NCBI GenBank assembly: GCA_037953745.1
Contig: JBAKBP010007185.1
Location: 1 to 64,000, forward strand
Length of the DNA: 64,000 bases
DNA from: Lithodes maja
Lineage: Eukaryota; Arthropoda; Malacostraca; Decapoda; Lithodidae
Reading direction: 5' to 3'
This document shows positions 1 to 13,118 of the stretch, one piece after another. A program made the position numbers and the translations under genes. The number at the start of each line of letters is the position of its first letter. Position 1 is the first letter of the stretch. The notes under the pieces are model-generated. The model was not told where the DNA came from and ran no database searches. It saw nothing but the letters and a program-made list of their open reading frames with translations.

Positions 1-3000
1 TGTGTGACTTTTGTGTTGTGTGACTTGTTGTGTTGTGTGACTTGTTGTGTTGTGTGACTTGTTGTGTTGTGTGACCCTTTGTGTTGTGTTGTGTGGCTTG
101 TTGTGTTGTGTGGCTTGTTGTGTTGTGTGACTTGTTGTGTTGTGTGACTTGTTGTGTTGTGTGGCTTGTTGTGTTGTGTGACTTGTTGTGTTGTGTGACT
201 TGTTGTGTTGTGTGACTTGTTGTTTTGTGTGGCTTGTTGTGTTGTGTGACTTGCTGTGTTGTGTGGCTTATTGTGTTGTGTGACTTGTAGTGTTGTGTGA
301 CTTGTTGTGTTGTGTGACTTGTTGTGTTGTGTTGTGTGGCTTGTTGTTTTGTGTGGCTTGTTGTGTTGTGTGACTTGTTGTGTTGTGTGACTTGTTGTGT
401 TGTGTGACTTGTTGTGTTGTGTTGTGTGGCTTGTTGTGTTGTGTGGCTTGTTGTGTTGTGTGGCTTGTTGTGTTGTGTGGCTTGTTGTGTTGTGTGACTT
501 GTTGTGTCGTGTGGCTTGTTGTGTTGTGTGGTTTGTTGTGTTGTGTGGCTTGTTGTGTTGTGTGACTTGTTGTGTTGTGTGGCTTGTTGTGTTGTGTGAC
601 TTTTTGTGTTGTGTGACTTGTTGTATTGTGTGGCTTGTTGTGTTGTGTCACTTGTTGTGATGTGTTGTGTGGATTGTTGTGTTGTGTGACTTGTTGTGTT
701 GTGTGACTTGTTTTGTTGTGTGGCTTGTTGTGTTGTGTGGCTTGTTGTGGTGTGTAGTTTGTTGTGTTGTGTGGCTTGTTGTGTTGTGTGACTTGTTGTG
801 TTGTGTGGCTTGTTGTGTTGTGTGACTTGTTGTGTTGTGTGACTTGTTGTGTTGTGTGGCTTGTGTTGTGTGGCTTGTTGTGTTGTGTGGTTTGTTGTGT
901 TGTGTGGCTTGTTGTGTTGTGTGAATTGTTGTGTTGTGTGGCTTGTTGTGTTGTGTGGCTTGTTGTGTTGTGTGGTTTGTTGTGTTGTGTGACTTGTTGT
1001 GTTGTGTGGTTTGTTGTGTTGTGTTGTGTGGCTTGTTGTATTGTGGCTTGTTGTGTTGTGTGACTTGTTGTGTTGGGTGACTTGTTGTGTTGTGTTGTGT
1101 GGCTTGTTGTGTTGTGTTGCTTCTGTTGTGTGACTTGTTGTGTTGTGTGACTTGTTGTGTTGTGTGACTTGTGTTGTGTGATTTGTTGTGTTGTGTGACT
1201 TGTTGTGTTGTGTCACTTGTTGTGATGTGTTGTGTAGATTGTTGTGTTGTGTGACTTGTTGTGTTGTGTGACTTGTTGTGTTGTGTGACTTGTTGTGTTG
1301 TGTCACTTGTTGTGTTGTGTTGTGTGACTTGTTGTGTTGTGTGATTTGTTGTGTTGTGTGACTTGTTGTGTTGGGTGACTTGTTGTGTTGTGTTGTGTGG
1401 CTTGTTGTGTTGTGTTGCTTCTGTTGTGTGACTTGTTGTGTTGTGTGACTTGTTGTGTTGTGTGACTTGTGTTGTGTGATTTGTTGTGTTGTGTGACTTG
1501 TTGTGTTGTGTCACTTGTTGTGATGTGTTGTGTAGATTGTTGTGTTGTGTGACTTGTTGTGTTGTGTGACTTGTTGTGTTGTGTGACTTGTTGTGTTGTG
1601 TCACTTGTTGTGTTGTGTTGTGTGACTTGTTGTGTTGTGTGATTTGTTGTGTTGTGTGACTTGTTGTGTTGTGTGACTTGTTGTGTTGTGTGGCTTGTTG
1701 TGTTGTGTCACTTGGTGTGATGTGTTGTGTGGATTGTTGTGTTGTGTGACTTGTTGTGTTGTGTGACTTGTTGTGTTGTGTGGCTTGTTGTGTTGTGTGG
1801 CTTGTTGTGGTGTGTAGTTTGTTGTGTTGTGTGGCTTGTTGTGTTGTGTGACTTGTTGTGTTGTGTGACTTGTTGTGTTGTGTGGCTTGTTGTGTTGTGT
1901 GACTTGTTGTGTTGTGTGGCTTGTTGTGTTGTGTGGCTTGTTGTGTTGTGTGGTTTGTTGTGTTGTGTGGCTTGTTGTGTTGTGTGAATTGTTGTGTTGT
2001 GTGGCTTGTTGTGTTGTGTGGCTTGTTGTGTTGTGTGGTTTGTTGTGTTGTGTGACTTGTTGTGTTGTGTGGTTTGTTGTGTTGTGTTGTGTGGCTTGTT
2101 GTATTGTGGCTTGTTGTGTTGTGTGACTTGTTGTGTTGTGTGGCTTGTTGTGTTGTGTGACTTGTTGTGTTGTGTGGCTTGTGTTGTGTGACTTTTGTGT
2201 TGTGTGACTTGTTGTGTTGTGTGGCTTGTGGTGTTGTGTCACTTGTTGTGATGTGTTGTGTGGATTGTTGTGTTGTGTGACTTGTCGTGTTGTGTGACTT
2301 GTTGTGTTGTGTGGCTTGTTGTGTTGTGTGGCTTGTTGTGGTGTGTAGTTTGTTGTGTTGTGTGACTTGCTGTGTTGTGTGGCTTGTTGTGTTGTGTGAC
2401 TTGTTGTGTTGTGTGACTTGTTGTGTTGTGTGGCTTGTTGTATTGTGGCTTGTTGTGTTGTGTGACTTGTTGTGTTGTGTGACTTGTTGTGTTGGGTGAC
2501 TTGTTGTGTTGTGTTGTGTGGCTTGTTGTGTTGTGTTGCTTGTGTTGTGTGACTTGTTGTGTTGTGTGACTTGTTGTGTTGTGTGACTTGTTGTGTTGTG
2601 TGATTTGTTGTGTTGTGTGACTTGTTGTGTTGTGTGACTTGTTGTGTTGTGTCACTTGTTGTGATGTGTTTTGTGGATTGTTGTGTTGTGTGACTTGTTG
2701 TGTTGTGTGACTTGTTGTGTTGTGTGACTTGTTGTGTTGTGTGACTTGTTGTGTTGTGTCACTTGTTGTGTTGTGTTGTGTGACTTGTTGTGTTGTGTGA
2801 TTTGTTGTGTTGTGTGACTTGTTGTGTTGTGTGGCTTGTTGTGTTGTGTCACTTGTTGTGATGTGTTGTGTGGATTGTTGTGTTGTGTGACTTGTTGTGT
2901 TGTGTGACGTGTTGTGTTGTGTGGCTTGTTGTGTTGTGTGGCTTGTTGTGGTGTGTAGTTTGTTGTGTTGTGTGGCTTGTTGTGTTGTGTGACTTGTTGT

Positions 3001-6000
3001 GTTATGTGGCTTGTTGTGTTGTGTGACTTGTTGTGTTGTGTGACTTGTTGTGTTGTGTGGCTTGTTGTGTTGTGTGGCTTGTTGTGTTGTGTGGTTTGTT
3101 GTGTTGTGTGGCTTGTTGTGTTGTGTGAATTGTTGTGTTGTGTGGCTTGTTGTGTTGTGTGGCTTGTTGTGTTGTGTGGTTTGTTGTGTTGTGTGACTTG
3201 TTGTGTTGTGTGGCTTGTTGTGTTGTGTGGCTTGTTGTGGTGTGTAGTTTGTTGTGTTGTGTGGCTTGTTGTGTTGTGAGACTTGTTGTGTTGTGTGGCT
3301 TGTTGTGTTGTGTGACTTGTTGTGTTGTGTGACTTGTTGTGTTGTGTGGCTTGTTGTGTTGTGTGGCTTGTTGTGTTGTGTGGTTTGTTGTGTTGTGTGG
3401 CTTGTTCTGTTGTGTGAATTGTTGTGTTGTGTGGCTTGTTGTGGTGTGTGGCTTGTTGTGTTGTGTGACTTGTTGTGTTGTGTGGTTTGTTGTGTTGTGT
3501 TGTGTGGCTTGTTGTATTGTGGCTTGTTGTGTTGTGTGACTTGGTGTGTTGTGTGACTTGTTGTGTTGGGTGACTTGTTGTGTTGGGTGACTTGTTGTGT
3601 TGTGTTGTGTGGCTTGTTGTGTTGTGTTGCTTGTGTTGTGTGACTTATGGTGTTGTGTGACTTGTTGTGTTGTGTGATTTGTTGTGTTGTGTGATTTGTT
3701 GTGTTGTGTGACTTGTTGTGTTGTGTGGCCTGTTGTGTTGTGTGACTTGTTTTGTTGTGTGATTTGTTGTGTTGTGTGGCTTGTTGTGTTGTGTGACTTG
3801 TTGTGTTGCGTGGCTTGTTGTGTTGCGTGGCTTGTTGTGTTGTGTGACTTGTTGTGTTGTGTGACTTGTTGTGTTTTGTGGCTTGTTGTGTTGTGTGACT
3901 TTTGTGTTGTGTGACTTGTTGTGTTGTGTGACTTGTTGTGTTGTGTGACTTGTTGTGTTGTGTGACCCTTTGTGTTGTGTTGTGTGGCTTGTTGTGTTGT
4001 GTGGCTTGTTGTGTTGTGTGACTTGTTGTGTTGTGTGACTTGTTGTGTTGTGTGGCTTGTTGTGTTGTGTGACTTGTTGTGTTGTGTGACTTGTTGTGTT
4101 GTGTGACTTGTTGTTTTGTGTGGCTTGTTGTGTTGTGTGACTTGCTGTGTTGTGTGGCTTATTGTGTTGTGTGACTTGTAGTGTTGTGTGACTTGTTGTG
4201 TTGTGTGACTTGTTGTGTTGTGTTGTGTGGCTTGTTGTTTTGTGTGGCTTGTTGTGTTGTGTGACTTGTTGTGTTGTGTGACTTGTTGTGTTGTGTGACT
4301 TGTTGTGTTGTGTTGTGTGGCTTGTTGTGTTGTGTGGCTTGTTGTGTTGTGTGGCTTGTTGTGTTGTGTGGCTTGTTGTGTTGTGTGACTTGTTGTGTCG
4401 TGTGGCTTGTTGTGTTGTGTGGTTTGTTGTGTTGTGTGGCTTGTTGTGTTGTGTGACTTGTTGTGTTGTGTGGCTTGTTGTGTTGTGTGACTTTTTGTGT
4501 TGTGTGACTTGTTGTATTGTGTGGCTTGTTGTGTTGTGTCACTTGTTGTGATGTGTTGTGTGGATTGTTGTGTTGTGTGACTTGTTGTGTTGTGTGACTT
4601 GTTTTGTTGTGTGGCTTGTTGTGTTGTGTGGCTTGTTGTGGTGTGTAGTTTGTTGTGTTGTGTGGCGTTGTGTTGTGTGACTTGTTGTGTTGTGTGGCTT
4701 GTTGTGTTGTGTGACTTGTTGTGTTGTGTGACTTGTTGTGTTGTGTGGCTTGTGTTGTGTGGCTTGTTGTGTTGTGTGGTTTGTTGTGTTGTGTGGCTTG
4801 TTGTGTTGTGTGAATTGTTGTGTTGTGTGGCTTGTTGTGTTGTGTGGCTTGTTGTGTTGTGTGGTTTGTTGTGTTGTGTGACTTGTTGTGTTGTGTGGTT
4901 TGTTGTGTTGTGTTGTGTGGCTTGTTGTATTGTGGCTTGTTGTGTTGTGTGACTTGTTGTGTTGGGTGACTTGTTGTGTTGTGTGACTTGTTGTGTTGTG
5001 TGACTTGTTGTGTTGTGTGGTTTGTTGTGTTGTGTTGTGTGGCTAGTTGTATTGTGGCTTGTTGTGTTGTGTGACTTGTTGTGTTGTGTGACTTGTTGTG
5101 TTGGGTGACTTGTTGTGTTGTGTTGTGTGGCTTGTTGTGTTGTGTTGCTTGTGTTGTGTGACTTATGGTGTTGTGTGACTTGTTGTGGTGTGTGACTTGT
5201 TGTGTTGTGTGATTTGTTGTGTTGTGTGACTTGTTGTGTTGTGTGATTTGTTGTGTTGTGTGACTTGTTGTGTTGGGTGACTTGTTGTGTTGTGTTGTGT
5301 GGCTTGTTGTGTTGTGTTGCTTCTGTTGTGTGACTTGTTGTGTTGTGTGACTTGTTGTGTTGTGTGACTTGTGTTGTGTGATTTGTTGTGTTGTGTGACT
5401 TGTTGTGTTGTGTCACTTGTTGTGATGTGTTGTGTAGATTGTTGTGTTGTGTGACTTGTTGTGTTGTGTGACTTGTTGTGTTGTGTGACTTGTTGTGTTG
5501 TGTCACTTGTTGTGTTGTGTTGTGTGACTTGTTGTGTTGTGTGATTTGTTGTGTTGTGTGACTTGTTGTGTTGGGTGACTTGTTGTGTTGTGTTGTGTGG
5601 CTTGTTGTGTTGTGTTGCTTCTGTTGTGTGACTTGTTGTGTTGTGTGACTTGTTGTGTTGTGTGACTTGTGTTGTGTGATTTGTTGTGTTGTGTGACTTG
5701 TTGTGTTGTGTCACTTGTTGTGATGTGTTGTGTAGATTGTTGTGTTGTGTGACTTGTTGTGTTGTGTGACTTGTTGTGTTGTGTGACTTGTTGTGTTGTG
5801 TCACTTGTTGTGTTGTGTTGTGTGACTTGTTGTGTTGTGTGATTTGTTGTGTTGTGTGACTTGTTGTGTTGTGTGACTTGTTGTGTTGTGTGGCTTGTTG
5901 TGTTGTGTCACTTGGTGTGATGTGTTGTGTGGATTGTTGTGTTGTGTGACTTGTTGTGTTGTGTGACTTGTTGTGTTGTGTGGCTTGTTGTGTTGTGTGG

Positions 6001-9000
6001 CTTGTTGTGGTGTGTAGTTTGTTGTGTTGTGTGGCTTGTTGTGTTGTGTGACTTGTTGTGTTGTGTGACTTGTTGTGTTGTGTGGCTTGTTGTGTTGTGT
6101 GACTTGTTGTGTTGTGTGGCTTGTTGTGTTGTGTGGCTTGTTGTGTTGTGTGGTTTGTTGTGTTGTGTGGCTTGTTGTGTTGTGTGAATTGTTGTGTTGT
6201 GTGGCTTGTTGTGTTGTGTGGCTTGTTGTGTTGTGTGGTTTGTTGTGTTGTGTGACTTGTTGTGTTGTGTGGTTTGTTGTGTTGTGTTGTGTGGCTTGTT
6301 GTATTGTGGCTTGTTGTGTTGTGTGACTTGTTGTGTTGTGTGACTTGTTGTGTTGGGTGACTTGTTGTGTTGTGTTGTGTGGCTTGTTGTGTTGTGTTGC
6401 TTGTGTTGTGTGACTTGTTGTGTTGTGTGACTTGTTGTGTTGTGTGATTTGTTGTGTTGTGTGACTTGTTGTGTTGTGTTGCTTGTGTTGTGTGACTTGT
6501 TGTGTTGTGTGACTTGTTGTGTTGTGTGACTTGTTGTGTTGTGTGGCCTGTTGTGTTGTGTGACTTGTTTTGTTGTGTGATTTGTTGTGTTGTGTGGCTT
6601 GTTGTGTTGTGTGACTTGTTGTGTTGTGTTGTGTGGCTTGTTGTGTTGTGTGACTTGTTGTGTTGTGTGACTTGTTGTGTTGTGTGACTTGTTGTGTTGT
6701 GTGGCTTGTTGTGTTGTGTGACTTTTTGTGTTGTGTGACTTGTTGTGTTGTGTGACTTGTTGTGTTGTGTGACTTGTTGTGTTTTGTGACCCTTTGTGTT
6801 GTGTTGTGTGGCTTGTTGTGTTGTGTGGCTTGTTGTGTTGTGTGACTTGTTGTGTTGTGTGGCTTGTTGTGTTATGTGACTTGTTGTGTTGTGTGACTTG
6901 TTGTTTTGTGTGGCTTGTTGTTTTGTGTGGCTTGTTGTGTTGTGTGGCTTGTTGTGTTGTGTGGTTTGTTGTGTTGTGTGGTTTGTTGTGTTGTGTGGCT
7001 TGTTCTGTTGTGTGAATTGTTGTGTTGTGTGGCTTGTTGTGTTGTGTGGCATGTTGTGTTGTGTGGCATGTTGTGTTGTGTGACTTGTTGTGTTGTGTGA
7101 CTTGTTGTGTTGTGTGGTTTGTTGTGTTGTGTTGTGTGGCTAGTTGTATTGTGGCTTGTTGTGTTGTGTGACTTGTTGTGTTGTGTGACTTGTTGTGTTG
7201 GGTGACTTGTTGTGTTGTGTTGTGTGGCTTGTTGTGTTGTGTTGCTTGTGTTGTGTGACTTATGGTGTTGTGTGACTTGTTGTGGTGTGTGACTTGTTGT
7301 GTTGTGTGATTTGTTGTGTTGTGTGACTTGTTGTGTTGTGTGGCCTGTTGTGTTGTGTGACTTGTTTTGTTGTGTGATTTGTTGTGTTGTGTGGCTTGTT
7401 GTGTTGTGTGACTTGTTGTGTTGTGTGACTTGTTGTGTTGTGTTGTGTGGCTTGTTGTGTTGTGTGACTTGTTGTGTTGTGTGACTTGTTGTGTTGTGTG
7501 ACTTGTTGTGTTTTGTGGCTTGTTGTGTTGTGTGACTTTTTGTGTTGTGTGACTTGTTGTGTTGTGTGACTTGTTGTGTTGTGTGACTTGTTGTGCTGTG
7601 TGACCCTTTGTGTTGTGTTGTGTGGCTTGTTGTGTTGTGTGGCTTGTTGTGTTGTGTGACTTGTTGTGTTGTGTGACTTGTGTTGTGTGACTTGTTGTGT
7701 TGTGTGGCTTGTTGTGTTGTGTGACTTGTTGTGTTGTGTGACTTGTTGTTTTGTGTGGCTTGTTGTGTTGTGTGACTTGTTGTGTTGTGTGACTTGCTGT
7801 GTTGTGTGGCTTATTGTGTTGTGTGACTTGTTGTGTTGTGTGACTTGTTGTGTTGTGTGACTTGTTGTGTTGTGTTGTGTGGCTTGTTGTTTTGTGTGGC
7901 TTGTTGTGTTGTGTGACTTGTTGTGTTGTGTGACTTGTTGTGTTGTGTGACTTGTTGTGTTGTGTTGTGTGGCTTGTTGTGTTGTGTGGCTTGTTGTGTT
8001 GTGTGGCTTGTTGTGTTGTGTGGCTTGTTGTGTTGTGTGGCTTGTTGTGTTGTGTGACTTGATGTGTTGTGTGACTTGTTGTGTCGTGTGGCTTGTTGTG
8101 TTGTGTGGCTTATTGTGTTGTGTGGTTCGTTGTGTTGTGTGGCTTGTTGTGTTGTGTGACTTGTTGTGTTGTGTGGCTTGTTGTGTTGTGTGACTTTTTG
8201 TGTTGTGTGACTTGTTGTGTTGTGTGGCTTGTTGTGTTGTGTCACTTGTTGTGATGTGTTGTGTGGATTGTTGTGTTGTGTGACTTGTTGTGTTGTGTGA
8301 CTTGTTGTGTTGTGTGGCTTGTTGTGCTGTGTGGCTTGTTGTGGTGTGTAGTTTGTTGTGTTGTGTGGCTTGTTGTGTTGTGTGACTTGTTGTGTTGTGT
8401 GGCTTGTTGTGTTGTGTGACTTGTTGTGTTGTGTGACTTGTTGTGTTGTGTGGCTTGTTGTGTTGTGTGGCTTGTTGTGTTGTGTGGTTTGTTGTGTTGT
8501 GTGGCTTGTTGTGTTGTGTGAATTGTTGTGTTGTGTGGCTTGTTGTGTTGTGTGGCTTGTTGTGTTGTGTGGTTTGTTGTGTTGTGTAACTTGTTGTGTT
8601 GTGTGGTTTGTTGTGTTGTGTTGTGTGGCTTGTTGTATTGTGGCTTGTTGTGTTGTGTGACTTGTTGTGTTGTGTGACTTGTTGTGTTGGGTGACTTGTT
8701 GTGTTGTGTTTTGTGGCTTGTTGTGTTGTGTTGCTTGTGTTGTGTGACTTGTTGTGTTGTGTGACTTGTTGTGTTGTGTGACTTGTTGTGTTGTGTGACT
8801 TGTTGTGTTGTGTGACTTGTTGTGTTGTGTCACTTGTTGTGATGTGTTGTGTGGATTGTTGTGTTGTGTGACTTGTTGTGTTGTGTGACTTGGTGTGTGG
8901 TGTGACTTGTTGTGTTGTGTCACTTGTTGTGTTGTGTTGTGTGACTTGTTGTGTTGTGTGATTTGTTGTGTTGTGTGACTTGTTGTGTTGTGTGACTTGT

Positions 9001-10430
9001 TGTGTTGTGTGGCTTGTTGTGTTGTGTCACTTGTTGTGATGTGTTGTGTGGATTGTTGTGTTGTGTGACTTGTTGTGTTGTGTGACTTGTTGTGTTGTGT
9101 GGCTTGTTGTGTTGTGTGGCTTGTTGTGGTGTGTAGTTTGTTGTGTTGTGTGGCTTGTTGTGTTGTGTGACTTGTTGTGTTGTGTGGCTTGTTGTGTTGT
9201 GTGACTTGTTGTGTTGTGTGACTTGTTGTGTTGTGTGGCTTGTTGTGTTGTGTGGCTTGTTGTGTTGCGTGGTTTGTTGTGTTGTGTGGCTTGTTGTGTT
9301 GTGTGAATTGTTGTGTTGTGTGGCTTGTTGTGTTGTGTGGCTTGTTGTGTTGTGTGGTTTGTTGTGTTGTGTGACTTGTTGTGTTGTGTGGTTTGTTGTG
9401 TTGTGTTGTGTGGCTTGTTGTATTGTGGCTTGTTGTGTTGTGTGACTTGTTGTGTTGTGTGACTTGTTGTGTTGGGTGACTTGTTGTGTTGTGTTGTGTG
9501 GCTTGTTGTGTTGTGTTGCTTGTGTTGTGTGACTTGTTGTGTTGTGTGACTTGTTGTGTTGTGTGATTTGTTGTGTTGTGTGACTTGTTGTGTTGTGTTG
9601 CTTGTGTTGTGTGACTTGTTGTGTTGTGTGACTTGTTGTGTTGTGTGACTTGTTGTGTTGTGTGACTTGTTGTGTTGTGTGGCCTGTTGTGTTGTGTGAC
9701 TTGTTTTGTTGTGTGATTTGTTGTGTTGTGTGGCTTGTTGTGTTGTGTGACTTGTTGTGTTGTGTGACTTGTTGTGTTGTGTTGTGTGGCTTGTTGTGTT
9801 GTGTTACTTGTTGTGTTGTGTGACTTGTTGTGTTGTGTGACTTGTTGTGTTGTGTGGCTTGTTGTGTTGTGTGACTTTTTGTGTTGTGTGACTTGTTGTG
9901 TTGTGTGACTTGTTGTGTTTTGTGACCCTTTGTGTTGTGTTTTGTTGCTTGTTGTGTTGTGTGGCTTGTTGTGTTGTGTGACTTGTTGTGTTGTGTGACT
10001 TGTTGTGTTGTGTGACTTGTTGTGTTGTGTGGCTTGTTGTGTTGTGTGACTTGTTGTGTTGTGTGACTTGTTGTTTTGTGTGGCTTGTTGTGTTGTGTGA
10101 CTTGTTGTGTTGTGTGACTTGCTGTGTTGTGTGGCTTATTGTGTTGTGTGACTTGTTGTGTTGTGTGACTTGTTGTGTTGTGTTGTGTGGCTTGTTGTTT
10201 TGTGTGGCTTTTTGTATTGCGTGATTTGTTCTGTTCTGTGACTTGCTGTGTTGTGTGACTTGTTGTGTTGTGTGGCGTGTTGTGTTGTGTGACTTGTTGT
10301 GTTGTGTGGCTTGTTGTGTTGTGTGACTTGTTGTGTTGTTTGGCTTGTTGTGTTGTGTTGTGTGGCTTGTTGTGTTGTGTGGCTTGTTGTGTTGTGTGAC
10401 TTGTTGTGTTCTTTGGTTTGTTGTATTGGA
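1..10430. repeat. 17-bp GT-rich minisatellite array
   Basis: The block is a continuous array whose unit reads GACTTGTTGTGTTGTGT, with common GAC/GGC and GTT variants and occasional units shortened or lengthened by a few bases. It begins before the window and stops at about 10430, where unique sequence starts. Blocks are themselves duplicated: position 1 onward recurs at 3892 (offset 3891) for about 1 kb, about 1050-2120 recurs at 5250-6320 (offset 4200), and 8330-8690 recurs at 9115-9475 (offset 785). The minus strand of the unit contains no TAA, TAG or TGA in any frame, and 17 is not a multiple of 3, so all frames stay open and give 17-residue Thr/His/Gln/Asn repeats up to 834 codons. I treat these as non-coding. 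Confidence 0.97.
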
Positions 10431-10510
10431 AGGATATATTGTATAAAGAAAATCGCAACATCTCACGAACATTTGTCAGTAACTGCACATGACAGGTTTC
10501 TTTCTAGCAG

Positions 10511-10536
10511 GTGTGTGTGTGTGTGTGTGTGTGCGT

Positions 10537-10585
<49 letters not shown>
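10511..10585. repeat. (GT)n microsatellite
   Basis: Nearly pure GT dinucleotide run just beyond the minisatellite. A shorter CA run lies at about 10749-10771. The sequence between them shows no gene. Confidence 0.95.
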
Positions 10586-10588
<3 letters not shown>

Positions 10589-11000
10589 ATATTAGTTTTA
10601 ATTTTCCTTTGTGAAATTGAAGGTAAGAATGTAAAAGCCTCTTACACTGCATTTATCTTCAGTGCCTCATTATTTTAAAGTGTTGAAGCGAAATTTGTGC
10701 AGGTACAACGGCGGCTCATTTAAGGGGCCTAATGCGTGCTCGCGCGAGCACACACACACACACACACACACTCACAGCTTACAATAATGTAGTTAAATAA
10801 AGGTCAGCATAGCTAGGAATTTCACACACATACATACATAAATATACCAGTATATATATATTTGTGTTTTGTTTTGTACAGACAGCCAGGTATGGATATA
10901 TACAGTATATATTTTGTTTGTTGTTTATATTATTTTGGGTCCATGTGTAATACGTATATGTGTTTTCAGTCGATGGATTGGCGTTTACTTTAGGCCTTAA

Positions 11001-11213
11001 CCCCTTCTGTACCGGTGACGTCCTTTTCATTCTATTCTGGCAACTACTAGACGATTGTATTCAGGCGAAGAAGGACGTCTACCAAGTAAAAGCTAAATAG
11101 ACTATCTCAATTAATCGTTTTAGCTATCATAATTATATCTTTCCTAAGCTTCATAAAATCGTCTAAATATAGCTGGAATAAATGTTAAAAGAAGTCGCCG
11201 GTACAAAAGGGGT
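11001..11213. mobile_element. piggyBac-type MITE, copy 1 (213 bp)
   Basis: The element is flanked by TTAA on both sides (10997-11000 and 11214-11217). It begins CCCCTTCTGTACCGG and ends in the inverted equivalent (CCGGTACAAAAGGGG), with further inverted similarity inward through the TCTGGCAAC and AGACGAT motifs. It has no ORF. Related copies lie at 42599-42799 and 44948-45155. TTAA target duplication with CCC-type ends is characteristic of piggyBac transposons, and the superfamily call rests on that. Confidence 0.75.
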
Positions 11214-11598
11214 TTAATACCTACAAATACGGTAATTTTGTTTGTATTTCAAGTTTCCTGTTTGTTTCTTCTTGTGGGGAAAAAGATAAGCTTTAGGTAC
11301 AGAACCCCAACATGTATGTAGGTATGTGTATTTACTCGGCCCATTCCCCACTTTTCCTTTTTTTTTCTTCCTTTTTTTTTTTTTGAGAACTGAACATAGC
11401 CACCCAGTTTCCTCTAAATGTTTCTTGCATGCGTTTTTACAGTCAAGCATGTAAATTAATGTAAAATATTTCACTAGTTCCTACGAATATGCCACGGTCT
11501 TTAAATATATCAGCTGTTCTTATCCAGTGTTGCATTAAAGTTTGCAATTGATTTTTGTTTTTGTTTTAATAATTTCCTGAATCGATGTTCTTGATTTA

Positions 11599-11600
<2 letters not shown>

Positions 11601-11631
<31 letters not shown>

Positions 11632-11640
11632 TGTGTATTT

Positions 11641-11682
<42 letters not shown>
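11601..11682. repeat. (GT)n microsatellite
   Basis: Two GT runs separated by a short interruption. Confidence 0.95.
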
Positions 11683-11684
<2 letters not shown>

Positions 11685-11909
11685 CATACAAATATATAAT
11701 AATTGGTGTATTTCGAGCTGGCAGACAATGAGGTTGAAAATAGAGACTTAGCCTAAAATCTTATCCTAAAGGACTGATCCTGGCTGTCAACGAGAGCGCC
11801 TACGTACCCCCCGAAGGAGTAAGAGGCGGGCAGAATTCTTTGAGTCCCCAGAGGCTGATCCGTCCAAATCGAACCTTCATGGCAAGAGAAAGTCTTTTAG
11901 GGAAACTTC

Positions 11910-11911
<2 letters not shown>

Positions 11912-11983
<72 letters not shown>

Positions 11984-12027
11984 GAGTATGAGAGTGAGAG
12001 AGACAGACAGACAGAGAGAGAGAGAGG
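11912..12027. repeat. (AG)n microsatellite
   Basis: Long AG run with a degenerate 3' part. The 63-codon frame across it is a by-product of the repeat. Confidence 0.95.
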
Positions 12028-12122
12028 ATAGCGTTATTCCGTGTATGCGTGTTTGTACGAGCTCCTAGGGTTGGGGTATTTCATGTGTACTGTATATTAT
12101 GTTGTTCCCTATCTATCTATAT

Positions 12123-12168
12123 GCTCAGGCCCAATCCCCATTTTGGGGGTAGCCGACTCAAGACAGAG
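12123..12168 (+). repeat. dispersed repeat fragment, matched inverted at 22388-22432
   Basis: The stretch starting CTCAGGCCCAATCCCCAT aligns over about 45 bp with the reverse complement of 22388-22432 (shared CTCAGGC, CCCAT, GGGGGT, AGACA blocks). The copy at 22.4 kb is followed by an (ATAC)n tail, as at the end of a retroposon. No coding sequence is visible. The rest of 12170-12715 shows only unclassified A-rich sequence. Confidence 0.4.
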
Positions 12169-12715
12169 CAAGAACAGGGAAAACACAAAAACAACATAAA
12201 ACAAAACAATAAACACAGATAAAAAACACAAACTCTCACACATCCAGGTCACCCAGGAGAAGACCCAGAGACCAGGGTTACCAAGGTCGCTCCAGCACTC
12301 CCCCGGCCCCTGACCACCCGGAGAGGTTCCGATCTCGGCAGGCAGACATGCAGCGGAATTGTTCCCTATAATGAGTGTAAATGTGAACTTAAACTCATGT
12401 TCGTTTGTTCATATCCATGGGATTGTTGAACGTAGTCTCCAACATGTGTTTTCCTTCATGTGTGGTTGCCTCTCGATGTTTGTATTAAACCACATATACC
12501 TACGCTTAGTTATGATTATGCTAAAACCTATCTTATGTTACTGAAAGTGATATCTCAAATGTATGTACGTTCTGTAAAAAGCACCAACACAATACCAGAG
12601 ACAGGACACTATACTGTAAAGATAAAGCAGTGGGGAGGATTTGATCATCTGGCGGTAGTGTAGTCAAACTAATTCCTGTTACCATTCATATAAACGAATA
12701 AAAAAATCAACACCC

Positions 12716-13118
12716 CATTTAAGGGAGGTCACCGTTTTTTTTTTTTATCTTTCTCTCCTTTTCTTTCTTTCCCTGGCCTTTATCAATTCGGCCCCATTCA
12801 GCCAACTGTTTTAAGACTTTTATCCCCATCCAGGTGTCGATATTTTCCTCGCAATCGATAGCGAGCCAGCATTGTATGGAGAAATCTGGCTTCGCCAGAG
12901 ACATTTTTCGATCGAAAAAGGTACAAATTTAGCTTGCTGTCAAAGCAGAAATATATATATATATGCTCACTCGCTACCGCTCGCCAGGAAATAGTGATAC
13001 CTGGATGGGGGCAAACGTCCTAAAACAGTAGGCTGAATAGGGCCGAATGGATACAAGCCATAGAGAGAGGGAGAGAAAGAGAAAACAAGCGAGGTGGGCT
13101 CCCTTAAGCTACAATTAA
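12716..13118. mobile_element. foldback copy of the TTC-hairpin repeat family
   Basis: Two arms (about 12716-12870 and 12975-13118) are imperfect inverted copies sharing the AAGGGAG, TTCGGCCC, ATTCAGCC, TTTTA.GAC and ATCCAGGT blocks. The loop contains a perfect stem-loop at 12885-12899 (TCTGGC, TTC loop, GCCAGA) followed by a CATTTTTCGATCGAAAAA segment. The same hairpin-plus-CGAAAAA core recurs at 25655, 43514 and about 45864. It is non-coding and its class is unknown. Confidence 0.6.

Noticed and set aside
268..10488. Long minus-strand ORFs (up to 834 codons, TQHNKPHNTTSHTTQQ-type repeats) and plus-strand Cys/Leu/Val-rich ORFs in the satellite
   Set aside because: The 17-bp unit lacks stop codons on the minus strand in every frame, so these frames follow from composition. 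There is no start context, no non-repeat domain, and the frames shift with unit-length changes.
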